Source of the DNA: an uncultured Fretibacterium sp.
GTDB taxonomy: Bacteria > Synergistota > Synergistia > Synergistales > Aminobacteriaceae
Assembly: GCA_946186205.1 (NCBI GenBank)
Contig: CAMHMH010000005.1
Span: forward strand, 1 to 64,000
Length of the DNA: 64,000 bases
Direction: 5' to 3'
Shown: piece by piece, positions 34,311 through 44,217 of the stretch
Layout: the number at the start of each line of letters is the position of its first letter
How positions within the stretch are numbered: position 1 is the first letter of the stretch
Position numbers and translations under genes: made by a program
The notes under the pieces: generated by a model
Told to the model about the DNA's origin: nothing
Databases searched by the model: none
Seen by the model: the letters and a program-made list of their open reading frames with translations, nothing else

Positions 34311-35987
34311 TCACATTCTCTCAGGGGCATTTACCCCCAAAAGCCCCAAGCATGACGCGATAACAATTTTTGCTGCTCTCACAAGATTTATTCTCCCTTC
34401 CCTTATGCCTGAGTCCTGCTCGTCAATGATCCTGTTTGTGTTGTAGAAGGAGTGAAAGATTCCCGCGAGGTTCAGCACATAGCCCGTGAGTATCTGCGGT
34501 GCTAAATCATTCGAGGCTTCACGTACCGCATCAGGCCACCGCGATAATGAGTCGGCGAGTTCTTTTGCGTCCTTGCTGTCAAAAATTTCTGCGGGTATTC
34601 TTTCTGCTGAAATTGAGTCGAGACTTCCGCCCCTGTTCACATACTCGCGGATTATCCCGGAGATTCTCGCGTGCGCGTACTGAACGTAATACACCGGATT
34701 TTCATTGCCCTGTTTCTTTGCGAGGTCTAAATCAAAATCAAGCTGTGAGTCGCTCCTTCTCATGAGGAAGAAGAATCTTGCCGCGTCGACTCCGGCTTCG
34801 TCAAGAACTTCACGCAGGGTGATAAATTCTCCGGCTCTTGTCGACATGGTAACAATCTTTCCTTCACGCAATAAATTCACAAGCTGTATCAGCAACACGA
34901 TAAAGTCATCAGGATTTTTGCCCATCGCTTTTATTGCCGCCTTCATTCGTGCAATGTAGCCGTGATGATCCGCGCCCCATACATCAATGACACGCTCAAA
35001 GTTACGGGTTATGAATTTGTCCCGGTGATATGCGATGTCGGAAGCGTAGTAAGTCGGAATGCCGTTAGCCCGGATTAACACTCTGTCTTTGTCGTCGCCG
35101 ATTGTTGACTCTGTCCTGAACCATAACGCGCCGTCCTGCTCGTAAGCATAGCCGTTAGCTTTTAGCTCATTCATTGCTGACTGAACAAGCCCGTTTTTGT
35201 GCAAGTAACCTTCCGGGAAAAAGTTATCGAAGCTCACGCGGAATAATTCTAAGTCATCACGAATCCCGGCCATGATCTTGTCTGCCGCGTATTTCTTGAA
35301 GTACTCCAAGCTGTCCTCTAATGGAGCGTCAAGAAATTTACTGCCCTCAAGGTTTATGATCTCCCGCGCAATGTCATAAATGTACGCACCCTTGTATCCG
35401 TTTTCGGGGAATGGCACATCATTTCTTCCGAGAATCTCAAAGTACCGCGCCTGAGTCGATTTGCCCAAGTTTGTTATTTGGAGTCCTGAGTCATTCACGT
35501 AGTACTCTCTCTGAACGTCCCAGCCCGTGAACTTGAGAATCCTCGCAACTGAATCACCTACAGCAGCTCCCCGGCCATGTCCTATATGAAGAGGGCCTGT
35601 AGGATTCGCGCTGACAAATTCAACCTGAACACGCCGGTTTTTTCCGATGTTGACTCCTCCATAGACGGCTCCCTGCCTGAGAATGTCCGCGACTGCCTGC
35701 GCGTAAAATTTTCCTGAGAGAAACACATTCAGGAAGCCCGGCCCGGCAATCTCTGTTTTCTCCACAACGTCAGACTTCAGAGCCTCCGCGATTCTCTGTG
35801 CTATGTCGCGGGGGTTAGCCTTCAGAGTTTTTGCGAGCCTCATTGCAACGCTTGCTGCCCTGTCTCCATGTCCCTCGTGTTTCGGCCTCTCAAATTCCGC
35901 TGTAACATCATCAACTCCGAGAGACTTCACTGCGTCATTAAGTGCCTCGTTTAGTTTCAAGACTGCTGAATTTTCACCTGTCATCAT
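34311..35987 (-). CDS. argS: Arginyl-tRNA synthetase
   Basis: The product is 558 residues, the normal size. The class I signature appears as PTGPLHIGHGRGAAVGDS, and a KMSK-equivalent loop lies around VTMSTRAGE. The N-terminal add-1 domain and C-terminal DALR domain (ARISGIIREY ... NTNRIIDEQD) are present. It charges tRNA-Arg in the cytoplasm. The start overlaps the stop of the upstream secreted-protein gene by 4 bp, so the two are translationally coupled. Confidence 0.97.
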   Translation of the reverse strand: MMTGENSAVLKLNEALNDAVKSLGVDDVTAEFERPKHEGHGDRAASVAMRLAKTLKANPRDIAQRIAEALKSDVVEKTEIAGPGFLNVFLSGKFYAQAVADILRQGAVYGGVNIGKNRRVQVEFVSANPTGPLHIGHGRGAAVGDSVARILKFTGWDVQREYYVNDSGLQITNLGKSTQARYFEILGRNDVPFPENGYKGAYIYDIAREIINLEGSKFLDAPLEDSLEYFKKYAADKIMAGIRDDLELFRVSFDNFFPEGYLHKNGLVQSAMNELKANGYAYEQDGALWFRTESTIGDDKDRVLIRANGIPTYYASDIAYHRDKFITRNFERVIDVWGADHHGYIARMKAAIKAMGKNPDDFIVLLIQLVNLLREGKIVTMSTRAGEFITLREVLDEAGVDAARFFFLMRRSDSQLDFDLDLAKKQGNENPVYYVQYAHARISGIIREYVNRGGSLDSISAERIPAEIFDSKDAKELADSLSRWPDAVREASNDLAPQILTGYVLNLAGIFHSFYNTNRIIDEQDSGIREGRINLVRAAKIVIASCLGLLGVNAPERM

Positions 35988-37849
35988 TTTCCCTCTATCC
36001 TAATTGGTATATGTCTCGACGCGAACACCCGCCAGTTTTCCAGACAACGCCGGAGCAATGACATATTCCCCGCTGTTACGCTCGTCATGTTAAGCTCAAA
36101 GCGAGACTCGGCCTCTAACCTGTGCCGCCTGTTCTGGTACTTGTCGCTGTAATTTATCTTGTCGGGATTCTTTCCTGTCTTCCCTGATACAAGAGCTTCT
36201 GTTGCGTTCTTGGGAAATAAAAGCGTTACGGTATTGTCAATTATAAACGGGAATTTTATTTCTACGGGAGGTTCAAACGTTCCGAGCATCCTCACAAAAA
36301 CAGGCTCAAAAAATGGAAGTATCGCCAAGACTCCCCGGCCTGTTCCGCCTATGCCCGGCTTATTCTCAAGCGTGAATGAAATCTCAGGGACTCCCTTCGC
36401 GACTCTGTACTTCACATCTTTGTAGTTAGTCAGATTCGGAAAGAGTGAAAGCACTGCTCCTCTTGCGACTCCTTCTGAAGGATTGCTGCCGACAAGAAAA
36501 TCTGCCCATGCTCCGCGCAATATCAGCCTTATATTACCGCTCATGAGTCCGTGCTCGGTGATATTCAGATTCATCACTGCGCTTAGTCTGTTGTCCGCTG
36601 ACTTTGACGACGGTATACGGCGCGGGGTCAATGTCCCTTTGTCATTCATGCTGTAAATTTTTGTGCCTCCGATTAGTGCGGGGCTGTTCATGTCGTGGAA
36701 CGTTACGCCGCGAATCTCCTGAACGTCAAGAATTGGACTCTCAAACATGGCCGGGCACATCGGGGTTCTCTCGTCGAGGTCAAAAGGCATCTTCCACGTT
36801 AGCGAGGCATTAACTTTCTGCGAGGCAAGCCACGACCTAGCAAGCAATAATTTTTCGCGCTTAGTCCATTCTCCTGAAGACGGAATTTTCCGGGGCGTTC
36901 CTTCCGATAATGTTACTTCCGGCTGAGTCATTAACCATTCTATGAGCCTCTGAGTCCCCGTGTCATTCGAGCGATTGAAGCCTGACATAGCGTCTGAAGG
37001 TGCTGAAATGTTCCCGGCGGACTCGATGTCTTTCATCATGGCCTGAAGGTTAGCGTTGCCCTGCTTTGTGCTGAATGCGACTCCCGCCCGCTGTAATCTC
37101 GCCATATTCGCGGCATCATTATACGGGTCAATGTTCAGCCGCCGCCAAGTGTATATTACTTCATTGCCAAGATCATCAACCTGCGGACTCAAAGGCGCGG
37201 GGAATGTCCTGTGAATTAATTTTTGCGGTGAATGAATCTCAACGATCGACTCCCAGACCCGCAAGTCCTCCTGAAACCATGTCAGCCCCTCGAAACTTAG
37301 CATATCGGGAAGAGTCTCACGCCACGAAATAGAGAATATGAATGTGTCAGGAAGCCCCACGAAACGAACCTGCTTTATTCCGGCTGTAATATCTTCCTCG
37401 CTTGTTACGCTGCTGATTCTCGCAAGACTCCTGAAATCGTAGACTCCCGCGTTGAGAATCTCAGTGCTTCCTTTTGCGGGTTTCTGAATGTTCCACGTAA
37501 GCCACTTTGACGAGAGACCGCGCCGGCCGAGTATCACATAAAGCCGTGTGATGTCGATTCCGCCGGATTTTGAGCGTTCGTAAGTAACTTTTTTGTGCCA
37601 TATTATTCCGCTTGCTTCCGGGTATGTCGTAAAGTCCGGGTTCATTTCCTTCATTCGTGTCAGATTGAAGCCGGGTGTTTCGACCTCAATGAATGTTCCT
37701 GTTCCCGTGTAATTCGGAAGGACTTTGTCGCCCATGCTCATATCGTTTACGCTCGGCACATTAACTTTTGAGCGGTCAATGAGATTCGCGGCATATGACG
37801 CTGAAGCCGTAACGAGAACCGCAAGTATCAGCAAAAATTTTCTCGCCAC
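35984..37849 (-). CDS. Secreted protein, possibly DUF3857/transglutaminase-related
   Basis: The product is 621 residues with signal peptide MARKFLLILAVLVTASASYA. The N-terminal part (VTYERSKSGGIDITRLYVIL, FVGLPDTFIFSISWRETLPD) is reminiscent of DUF3857 domains, and LLLARSWLASQKV of a transglutaminase-like segment. A full catalytic Cys-His-Asp set was not found, so activity is doubtful. The C-terminal third is beta-rich. It sits between secA and argS with a 3-bp gap after secA, an operon position that says little about function. Confidence 0.6.
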   Translation of the reverse strand: MARKFLLILAVLVTASASYAANLIDRSKVNVPSVNDMSMGDKVLPNYTGTGTFIEVETPGFNLTRMKEMNPDFTTYPEASGIIWHKKVTYERSKSGGIDITRLYVILGRRGLSSKWLTWNIQKPAKGSTEILNAGVYDFRSLARISSVTSEEDITAGIKQVRFVGLPDTFIFSISWRETLPDMLSFEGLTWFQEDLRVWESIVEIHSPQKLIHRTFPAPLSPQVDDLGNEVIYTWRRLNIDPYNDAANMARLQRAGVAFSTKQGNANLQAMMKDIESAGNISAPSDAMSGFNRSNDTGTQRLIEWLMTQPEVTLSEGTPRKIPSSGEWTKREKLLLARSWLASQKVNASLTWKMPFDLDERTPMCPAMFESPILDVQEIRGVTFHDMNSPALIGGTKIYSMNDKGTLTPRRIPSSKSADNRLSAVMNLNITEHGLMSGNIRLILRGAWADFLVGSNPSEGVARGAVLSLFPNLTNYKDVKYRVAKGVPEISFTLENKPGIGGTGRGVLAILPFFEPVFVRMLGTFEPPVEIKFPFIIDNTVTLLFPKNATEALVSGKTGKNPDKINYSDKYQNRRHRLEAESRFELNMTSVTAGNMSLLRRCLENWRVFASRHIPIRIEGK

Positions 37850-37852
37850 GAA

Positions 37853-40513
37853 TTACAGCCCCCTTCCATGACAATACTTGTACTTTTTGCCAGATCCGCA
37901 GGGGCATGGGTCATTGCGTCCGACCTTTGCGGCTTTCTTTATAGGCTCGCGGGGTGAATCTGTTGCGCCTCCTCCTGACATCTGAAACTCTTTCTTCTCA
38001 AGATTCATTTTGCGCTCTCTTCTTGCTGACTCGCTCATGATTCGAATCCTGAATATCTGACTCGTGAATGTGTCTTTTACCCTGTCCATCATCTCGGTGA
38101 AAAGATTGTACGACTCGAACTGGTACTCAATGAGCGGATCTTTCTGTCCTATTGCGCGGAGTCCTATTCCCCTGCGTAATTCGTCCATTCCCGTAAGGTG
38201 TTCGCGCCACGCTGAGTCGAGAGTCTCAAGGAGTATATAGCGTATGATTGAGCCTGCAATATTCGCGGCTTCCTGGTTCGCGTTAAGCTCGGCGATTTTT
38301 GAGTCGTAACGTGATTTAACGCCCTCTAAAATTTCGTCCCTCATTCCCTCCATGTCGAGACGTGTATCAACCTCAGCGATTTTCCCCTCTGCGCCCTCGC
38401 CGAACAAAGAACGCAATCTTGCAGCTGCTCTTGACGGGTCCGGCTCTGTTTCGTGTCCTTCAGGGAAATATTTGTCGAGAATGTCATTGACGACTCCGCG
38501 TATTACTTCCCAGCCGTATTCGGGCATTTCGTCATCAGGAGTTGAGAGAATTTCCCCGCGCTCCGTGTAAATTGCTTCCCTCTGCTGATTCATTACGTTG
38601 TCGTAAGCAAGCAGTTGTTTTCTTATGTCAAAGTGAAGCTCCTCAACTTTTTTCTGCGAGTTCTCGATTATCCGGCTCAACATTGACGACTCTATAGCCT
38701 CGCCGTCTTTGAGTCCTAATTTGCCCATGAGAGGCTGAATCTTTTCTGACCCGAACAAACGCAGCAAGTTATCTTCAAGCGACAAATAGAATCGTGAAGT
38801 GCCCGGATCACCCTGACGGCCTGAACGCCCCCGGAGCTGGTTATCGATTCGCCGGGACTCGTGCCGTTCCGTTCCGATTATGGCGAGTCCTCCTGCCTTT
38901 ACGACTCGTTCATGTTCCGCACTGCATGAGGCTGTGAACTCTTTGAGGAGCCGTGAATATTCGTCGGGGTTATCGCGTGCTTTGTCCTTTGCGAGAAATT
39001 CGGGATTGCCTCCTAACATAATATCCGTACCGCGTCCGGCCATGTTCGTTGCGACTGTTACAGCACCTTCCCGGCCTGCCTGCGCGACAATGTACGCTTC
39101 CTTTTCGTGATACTTTGCGTTGAGTACCTGATGAGGAATCTTGCGGGCTTTGAGTAGCTTGCTGACTCGTTCTGAGTTTTCGATTGACGTTGTGCCGACT
39201 AAAACGGGCTGTCCTTCCTTGTGCCTTTCTGCAACCTCATCAGCAACCGCGCTGAATTTCTCATGCTCTGTCGCGTAAATCACATCGGGGTTATCGACTC
39301 TGATCATCGGCCTGTGTGTCGGAATGCTCACTACCTGAAGGCCGTAAATCTCTCTGAACTCTTCAGCCTCAGTTGCCGCCGTACCTGTCATGCCCGCGAG
39401 TTTGTGATACATTCTGAAGTAATTCTGAAGGGTAATTGTTGCGAGCGTCTGAGACTCCCTGCCAACTTTTACGCGCTCTTTTGCCTCGATTGCCTGATGG
39501 AGTCCGTCTGAATATCTCCGTCCTATCATGAGTCGCCCGGTGAACTCGTCAACAATAATCACTTCTCCGTCCTTCACAACATAATCTGTGTCGCGCTTGT
39601 AGAGCTTGTGAGCTTTGAGAGCCTGAACGATTCTGTGTGCTAAGTCCGAGTGTGCCGCGTCAGAGAAAAGCCCGGGCATTTTGAGGAAGTCTTCACACTT
39701 CTGAATCCCTGCTTCTGTCATTGATATGCTGCGTTCCTTTTCGTCTTTCTCGTAGTCGGGGCCTTCAGTGAGAGTCCGAGCTGCTGAGTCGGCTTTGACG
39801 TATAAACCTGCGTCATCATCTGACGGGCCGGAAATGATTAACGGCGTTCGTGCCTCGTCAATGAGAATTGAGTCAACCTCGTCAACAATACAGAAGTTAT
39901 GACCCCTCTGCACCATCTCTGAAGGACTCATTGCCATGTTGTCGCGAAGGTAATCGAACCCGAACTCCGCGTTTGTCCCGTAAGTAATATCTGCTTTGTA
40001 GGCTGATATTCTTTCGTCGCCGGGCATATAGGGATAAATCACGCCAGCTGTGAGTCCCAAGAAGTTATAGACCGGGGACATCCATTCGGCATCGCGTTTT
40101 GCGAGATAATCATTCACCGTAACAAGATGGACTCCCTGACCGTTCATAGCGTTCAGCACAACAGCAAGAGGCGCAACGAGTGTCTTACCTTCTCCCGTTT
40201 TCATCTCAGCGATTCGGCCATCGTGAAGCGACATTCCCCCGATCAACTGAACGTCATAATGCCTGAGTCCTATTGTGCGTTCGCTGACCTCGCGGACTAT
40301 CGCAAAGACTTCAGGGAGTACGTCATCAAAATCAGATCCGTTGTCCTGAATCTGAGTCCTCAGCTCGTGGAAGCGTGATTTGATTTCGGAGTCTGACTTT
40401 GCGCGGATGTCATCTGAGTATGAGTTTACAATATCAACAAGGCCGGAATATTTTTTCAATGCCCGGTCGTTAGGGTCAAGCCCAAGAATTTTTTTAATGC
40501 TATCGAGAAACAT
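37853..40513 (-). CDS. secA: Protein translocase ATPase SecA
   Basis: The product is 886 residues. It has the Walker A region MKTGEGKT, the DEAD-type DEVDSILIDEARTPLI, helicase motifs TGTAATEAEEF and ATNMAGRGTDI, and the C-terminal zinc motif CPCGSGKKYKYCHG. It drives secretion through SecYEG; secG lies elsewhere in this window. ATG 40513 is chosen over the ORF-track start at 40588 because AAAGGAGC precedes it and MFLDSIKKILG is the usual SecA beginning. Confidence 0.98.
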   Translation of the reverse strand: MFLDSIKKILGLDPNDRALKKYSGLVDIVNSYSDDIRAKSDSEIKSRFHELRTQIQDNGSDFDDVLPEVFAIVREVSERTIGLRHYDVQLIGGMSLHDGRIAEMKTGEGKTLVAPLAVVLNAMNGQGVHLVTVNDYLAKRDAEWMSPVYNFLGLTAGVIYPYMPGDERISAYKADITYGTNAEFGFDYLRDNMAMSPSEMVQRGHNFCIVDEVDSILIDEARTPLIISGPSDDDAGLYVKADSAARTLTEGPDYEKDEKERSISMTEAGIQKCEDFLKMPGLFSDAAHSDLAHRIVQALKAHKLYKRDTDYVVKDGEVIIVDEFTGRLMIGRRYSDGLHQAIEAKERVKVGRESQTLATITLQNYFRMYHKLAGMTGTAATEAEEFREIYGLQVVSIPTHRPMIRVDNPDVIYATEHEKFSAVADEVAERHKEGQPVLVGTTSIENSERVSKLLKARKIPHQVLNAKYHEKEAYIVAQAGREGAVTVATNMAGRGTDIMLGGNPEFLAKDKARDNPDEYSRLLKEFTASCSAEHERVVKAGGLAIIGTERHESRRIDNQLRGRSGRQGDPGTSRFYLSLEDNLLRLFGSEKIQPLMGKLGLKDGEAIESSMLSRIIENSQKKVEELHFDIRKQLLAYDNVMNQQREAIYTERGEILSTPDDEMPEYGWEVIRGVVNDILDKYFPEGHETEPDPSRAAARLRSLFGEGAEGKIAEVDTRLDMEGMRDEILEGVKSRYDSKIAELNANQEAANIAGSIIRYILLETLDSAWREHLTGMDELRRGIGLRAIGQKDPLIEYQFESYNLFTEMMDRVKDTFTSQIFRIRIMSESARRERKMNLEKKEFQMSGGGATDSPREPIKKAAKVGRNDPCPCGSGKKYKYCHGRGL

Positions 40514-40609
40514 GTTTGCTCCTTTGTATATGAGATGTGAAAAGATTATCACGAATCGAATCTTGCCACAACACATTAAATACTGCACAGCCTGATTGAT
40601 TCTTGCGTG

Positions 40610-40648
40610 TCAGAAAAAAATAAAGCCTCCCCCTTTTTCGGAGAAGGC
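40610..40648 (-). terminator. Terminator of the left sugar-transport operon
   Basis: On the minus strand GCCTTCTCC pairs with GGGGGAGGC (9 bp with G-T pairs) and is followed by TTTATTTTTTT. Confidence 0.8.
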
Positions 40649-40659
40649 CGGAAATTTCA

Positions 40660-41613
40660 TCAGCGTCTCTTCTTCACGCGGAAATATTTATACGTCATGA
40701 ATCCTAACAGCAAGAGTCCGTAAAGTGCCTGCCTGTAGTAATTGTTGATCCACGATATTGTGTTAAGGTACGCGGAAATGACTTGCAGAACGATAACAGC
40801 AACAGCGACTCCGGGTATCTCACCCGATCCGCCGTCAGGGTCGCACCCTCCGAGTACAGCAATTAGTATCGTCATCATAACGTAGCTGCTTCCGAAATCC
40901 GCCTTGACCGAAGCGACTCGAGACAAGCTGATGAGTCCCGCAACCGCCGCCAAGAGTCCAGAGATCATATACGCCGCTGTTATGACTCGTACGTTATTGA
41001 TTCCTGAGAACGCCGCCGCCTTTGAGTTCACTCCGACAAGATGAAGCCTTCTTCCGAATGGAGTCATACCGATGATGACCGATAAAATTATCGCAGCCAC
41101 GACAAATATCACAAACGGAAGAGGAACGACTCCGAATACCATCGTCGACGCAAATTTTTTGAACGCTGAAATTGATGTGATTGATTTACCGTTCGACAAT
41201 ACGATCGTGATACCGTAGAAAAGCTCATACGTTCCGAGAGTCGCAAGCATCGGAGGAACTTTCACGACTGACACGAGGAAACCGTTCAGCCCCCCGCAAA
41301 CGAGTCCAATCACAAGAGCTACGACGCACGCAATCAATATCCCCGAAATTTCACCGTGAGGAGCTATCGACTTCATTATGAGAGCCGCTGAAGCACCGCA
41401 CAAGTTAGCGATGTATACAGTCGATAAGTCAATGCCTCCCGTTATCATTGCGAGGGAGAGTCCCATTGCCATAAGCCCGTACTCTGTGAGCTGCTTGCCA
41501 ATCGTCTGGAAGTTAAGCACGCTCATGAACGCAGAACCGCGAGTAATCCCGGCGAAAATCAGAAGCACAGCCAGTATCATCAGCATACGGATAAAATCAT
41601 TGTTCCTCCTCAT
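40660..41613 (-). CDS. ABC sugar transporter permease (RbsC/LsrD-like)
   Basis: The product is 317 residues with about nine hydrophobic helices. Family landmarks are ITGGIDLSTVYIANLCGASAA near residue 60 and GGCDPDGGSGEIPGVAVAV near 255, typical of the BPD_transp_2 family. It starts 4 bp inside the end of the preceding permease gene. With its neighbour it probably forms a heterodimeric channel, as in LsrCD or rhamnose-type systems. Confidence 0.9.
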   Translation of the reverse strand: MRRNNDFIRMLMILAVLLIFAGITRGSAFMSVLNFQTIGKQLTEYGLMAMGLSLAMITGGIDLSTVYIANLCGASAALIMKSIAPHGEISGILIACVVALVIGLVCGGLNGFLVSVVKVPPMLATLGTYELFYGITIVLSNGKSITSISAFKKFASTMVFGVVPLPFVIFVVAAIILSVIIGMTPFGRRLHLVGVNSKAAAFSGINNVRVITAAYMISGLLAAVAGLISLSRVASVKADFGSSYVMMTILIAVLGGCDPDGGSGEIPGVAVAVIVLQVISAYLNTISWINNYYRQALYGLLLLGFMTYKYFRVKKRR

Positions 41614-42617
41614 GAGTTAGCCGCCTCCTTGTCTGAAGCTGATACAGTTTTCATTGACCTTGCAGCCTGTATAGCCGCTATTGACGCTCCAAGAATGATT
41701 ATGATTCCGAGAAAGACATTCTGATAGTACACCGAGACTCCTATCATCGTAAGAGAGTTCGAGACCATCCCAAGAAGGAACGTTCCCAAGAAGCAGCCGA
41801 GAAGAGTCCCATGGCCGCCCGTGAGTCTGACTCCTCCTAACACAATCGCCGCAATGACAATCATCTCGCCTCCGTAATATTCCATCGGTGAGCAGTTGCG
41901 GCACATGCAGGCGTAACAGAGTCCCCCAATCGCCGACGCAATACCATTCGCAACGAACACAGAGAATCGAATCGCGTCAACCTTGAACCCTGCCCGGCGT
42001 GCTGAAACCTCATCGCCTCCGATCGCGTAAATCGCACGGCCTATCATCGTATGATTCAGGACTATATATGCGCAAAGATACATCAATAGCATCACGACAA
42101 ACGCGCCATGAAGTGAAGCTCCGAGTCCTGTCTGTTCACTCGTAACCTTGAGAATGTTCCAGTTTGCGAACGGCATGAAAGGATCAGGGACATTAATACG
42201 GACTCCCTTCAGCGCACCGAAAGCGATCCCGTAACAAATTGATGACGTTGACAATGTAACAATCAGCGAGTTGAAATGAAACTTTACGATGAAGAATCCG
42301 TTCACGCATCCGCATAACGCCCCTATAACAAGCGCGATAATCACGAGGACAAAAGCAGGGAGTCCAGTCTCAACACCGAGCTTGAAGACGATATACGTGC
42401 TCATTCCGGCGATCATTGGGAACGAGACATCAGCCCCCGTGCTTACGAACGCGAACATAGCGCAGAGGGCGTAAATTGCGTTGACTGTTATAGCCCTGAA
42501 GAGGTCTACTATGTTGTTGACTGCGAAGAATAATCCCGATTTCGCCTGAATGAATGCCGCAAGCAGCACGATGATTAACGCAACGTAAAATTCATTTCTC
42601 CCAAAAAGTTTTTTCAC
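41610..42617 (-). CDS. ABC sugar transporter permease (RbsC/LsrC-like)
   Basis: The product is 335 residues, multi-helical. ALCAMFAFVSTGADVSFPMIAGMSTYIVFK and VLGGVRLTGGHGTLLGCFLG place it in the RbsC permease family. GGAGG lies close to the ATG. It is the first of two tandem, different permeases behind a single ATPase gene. Substrate specificity is set by the binding protein and cannot be read from this chain. Confidence 0.9.
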   Translation of the reverse strand: MKKLFGRNEFYVALIIVLLAAFIQAKSGLFFAVNNIVDLFRAITVNAIYALCAMFAFVSTGADVSFPMIAGMSTYIVFKLGVETGLPAFVLVIIALVIGALCGCVNGFFIVKFHFNSLIVTLSTSSICYGIAFGALKGVRINVPDPFMPFANWNILKVTSEQTGLGASLHGAFVVMLLMYLCAYIVLNHTMIGRAIYAIGGDEVSARRAGFKVDAIRFSVFVANGIASAIGGLCYACMCRNCSPMEYYGGEMIVIAAIVLGGVRLTGGHGTLLGCFLGTFLLGMVSNSLTMIGVSVYYQNVFLGIIIILGASIAAIQAARSMKTVSASDKEAANS

Positions 42618-42632
42618 GTTAAGGCCTCCTTT

Positions 42633-44123
42633 CTACATTATTGCTTTCGTGAGATTCTCCGCTGTAAGCTCCTCGCCGGGAATTTCACTTGACATTACGC
42701 CGCTGCGCATTACTATTGAGCGGTCGCACAATCTCACAACCTCGGCTAAGTCATCAGACGCGACAATCACGGCCATTCCTGAAGATGCCAAGTCCCTCAA
42801 ATGCTGGTAGATGTCATATTTCGCTCCTATGTCAACTCCTACTGTCGGGCCGTTGAGGATTAATACTTTTGGTTTTGTTGACAGCCACTTGGCGAGGACA
42901 ACTTTTTGCTGATTTCCTCCTGACAGCGTTTGAACGGGCAATAAATGATCATCCGTCTTCACGTGAATCTCTTTGACCCATTCGGAAGAGTTTGACTCCT
43001 GCGCTGACTGGCTCAATATTCCGCTGTGTGTGAAGTCCTTGTAGTTTACGAGGGTAATATTCTCCATGATTGAGACGGGCAAAAATAACCCTTCTGTGAG
43101 TCTGTCTTCAGGTACGAGGGCTATACCGTTCTGTATTGCGTCATTAACGGAGTGAATACTGGTCTCTTTTCCGTCGCGTGAAATTTTCCCGCCTTCCGAC
43201 TTTGTGATTCCGAAAAGAGTATTGCACAGCTCGCTTCTTCCTGAGCCTAACTGCCCCGTAATCCCTAGAATTTCGCCGGGCTGAACCGAGAATGACACAT
43301 GACGGAATCCCGGCCCCGACAAATCACTCACTTCAAGCGCGGGCGGAACGTCTTTGCGGATTCGTCCTTCCGGGTTCTTGTTCGTGTCAAATGCTATATC
43401 ATGGCCGGTCATGTACCGCGTGAAATCATCCTCGCTCAATGTCTTCATTTCTCCTGTGTAGACTGCCTCGCCTGATCGCATTATCGTTATGCTGTCGGAA
43501 ATCTCGTACATCTCATCGAGTTTGTGTGAGACGAAAAGAACGGTCATTCCTTTCTCCTTGAGACCCCGTATAAGTTCAAAGAGTCGATCTACTTCCTTGC
43601 GCGTTAATGCGGTTGTAGGCTCGTCAAGTATGAGGAAATTAGCCTTTGCGTATAAAGCTCGTGCGATTGCGATTAACTGTTTCGACGCTACGGGCAATTG
43701 CTCGACTCTCACATCAAGGTCTAAATTCAGGTTAAGAGTCTCCATTACCTTTTTTGCGATTTCTCTTTGCTGACGGTGATTGTAGATTTTTGTCTTGTGA
43801 GATAGCACGGTGTTAATCGCTAAATTTTCCTGCACCGTTAAATTAGGGAAGACCGATAAATCCTGATAGATGACCTGAATCCCTAAGTCGATAGAAAGAA
43901 CGGGTGATAATGATTTGTACGTTACGCCGTTGAACTCAATCGTGCCGGAGTCTTGCGGCTGGAATCCTGAGATGGCTTTGATGATTGTCGATTTCCCGCA
44001 GCCGTTTTCACCCGCGAGGCAGTGAACTTCACCGCGCTGGACTCGCAAGTCAACATTTCTCAGCGCATGGACTCCGCCGAATGATTTGCAGATTCCCTTG
44101 CAGTTCAAAATATAGTCAGGCAC
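42633..44123 (-). CDS. ABC sugar transporter ATPase, two-domain (RbsA/LsrA-like)
   Basis: The product is 496 residues starting at GTG 44123, about 8 bases after AAGGAGG; the track ATG at 44141 overlaps that ribosome binding site. Two nucleotide-binding domains are present. The first has Walker A GENGCGKST and LDEPTTAL. The second has GQLGSGRSE in place of a canonical Walker A, and signature LSGGNQQKVVLAKWL, as usual in RbsA/MglA proteins. It powers the two permeases downstream. Confidence 0.93.
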   Translation of the reverse strand: MPDYILNCKGICKSFGGVHALRNVDLRVQRGEVHCLAGENGCGKSTIIKAISGFQPQDSGTIEFNGVTYKSLSPVLSIDLGIQVIYQDLSVFPNLTVQENLAINTVLSHKTKIYNHRQQREIAKKVMETLNLNLDLDVRVEQLPVASKQLIAIARALYAKANFLILDEPTTALTRKEVDRLFELIRGLKEKGMTVLFVSHKLDEMYEISDSITIMRSGEAVYTGEMKTLSEDDFTRYMTGHDIAFDTNKNPEGRIRKDVPPALEVSDLSGPGFRHVSFSVQPGEILGITGQLGSGRSELCNTLFGITKSEGGKISRDGKETSIHSVNDAIQNGIALVPEDRLTEGLFLPVSIMENITLVNYKDFTHSGILSQSAQESNSSEWVKEIHVKTDDHLLPVQTLSGGNQQKVVLAKWLSTKPKVLILNGPTVGVDIGAKYDIYQHLRDLASSGMAVIVASDDLAEVVRLCDRSIVMRSGVMSSEIPGEELTAENLTKAIM

Positions 44124-44217
44124 AAAAATTCCTCCTTCCATAAAAAGAAATGCCGCCCGGACAATTCACTTTTGCTCGGACGGTCATTCACTCAAATTTT
44201 CACTCTCTGAATTTCGC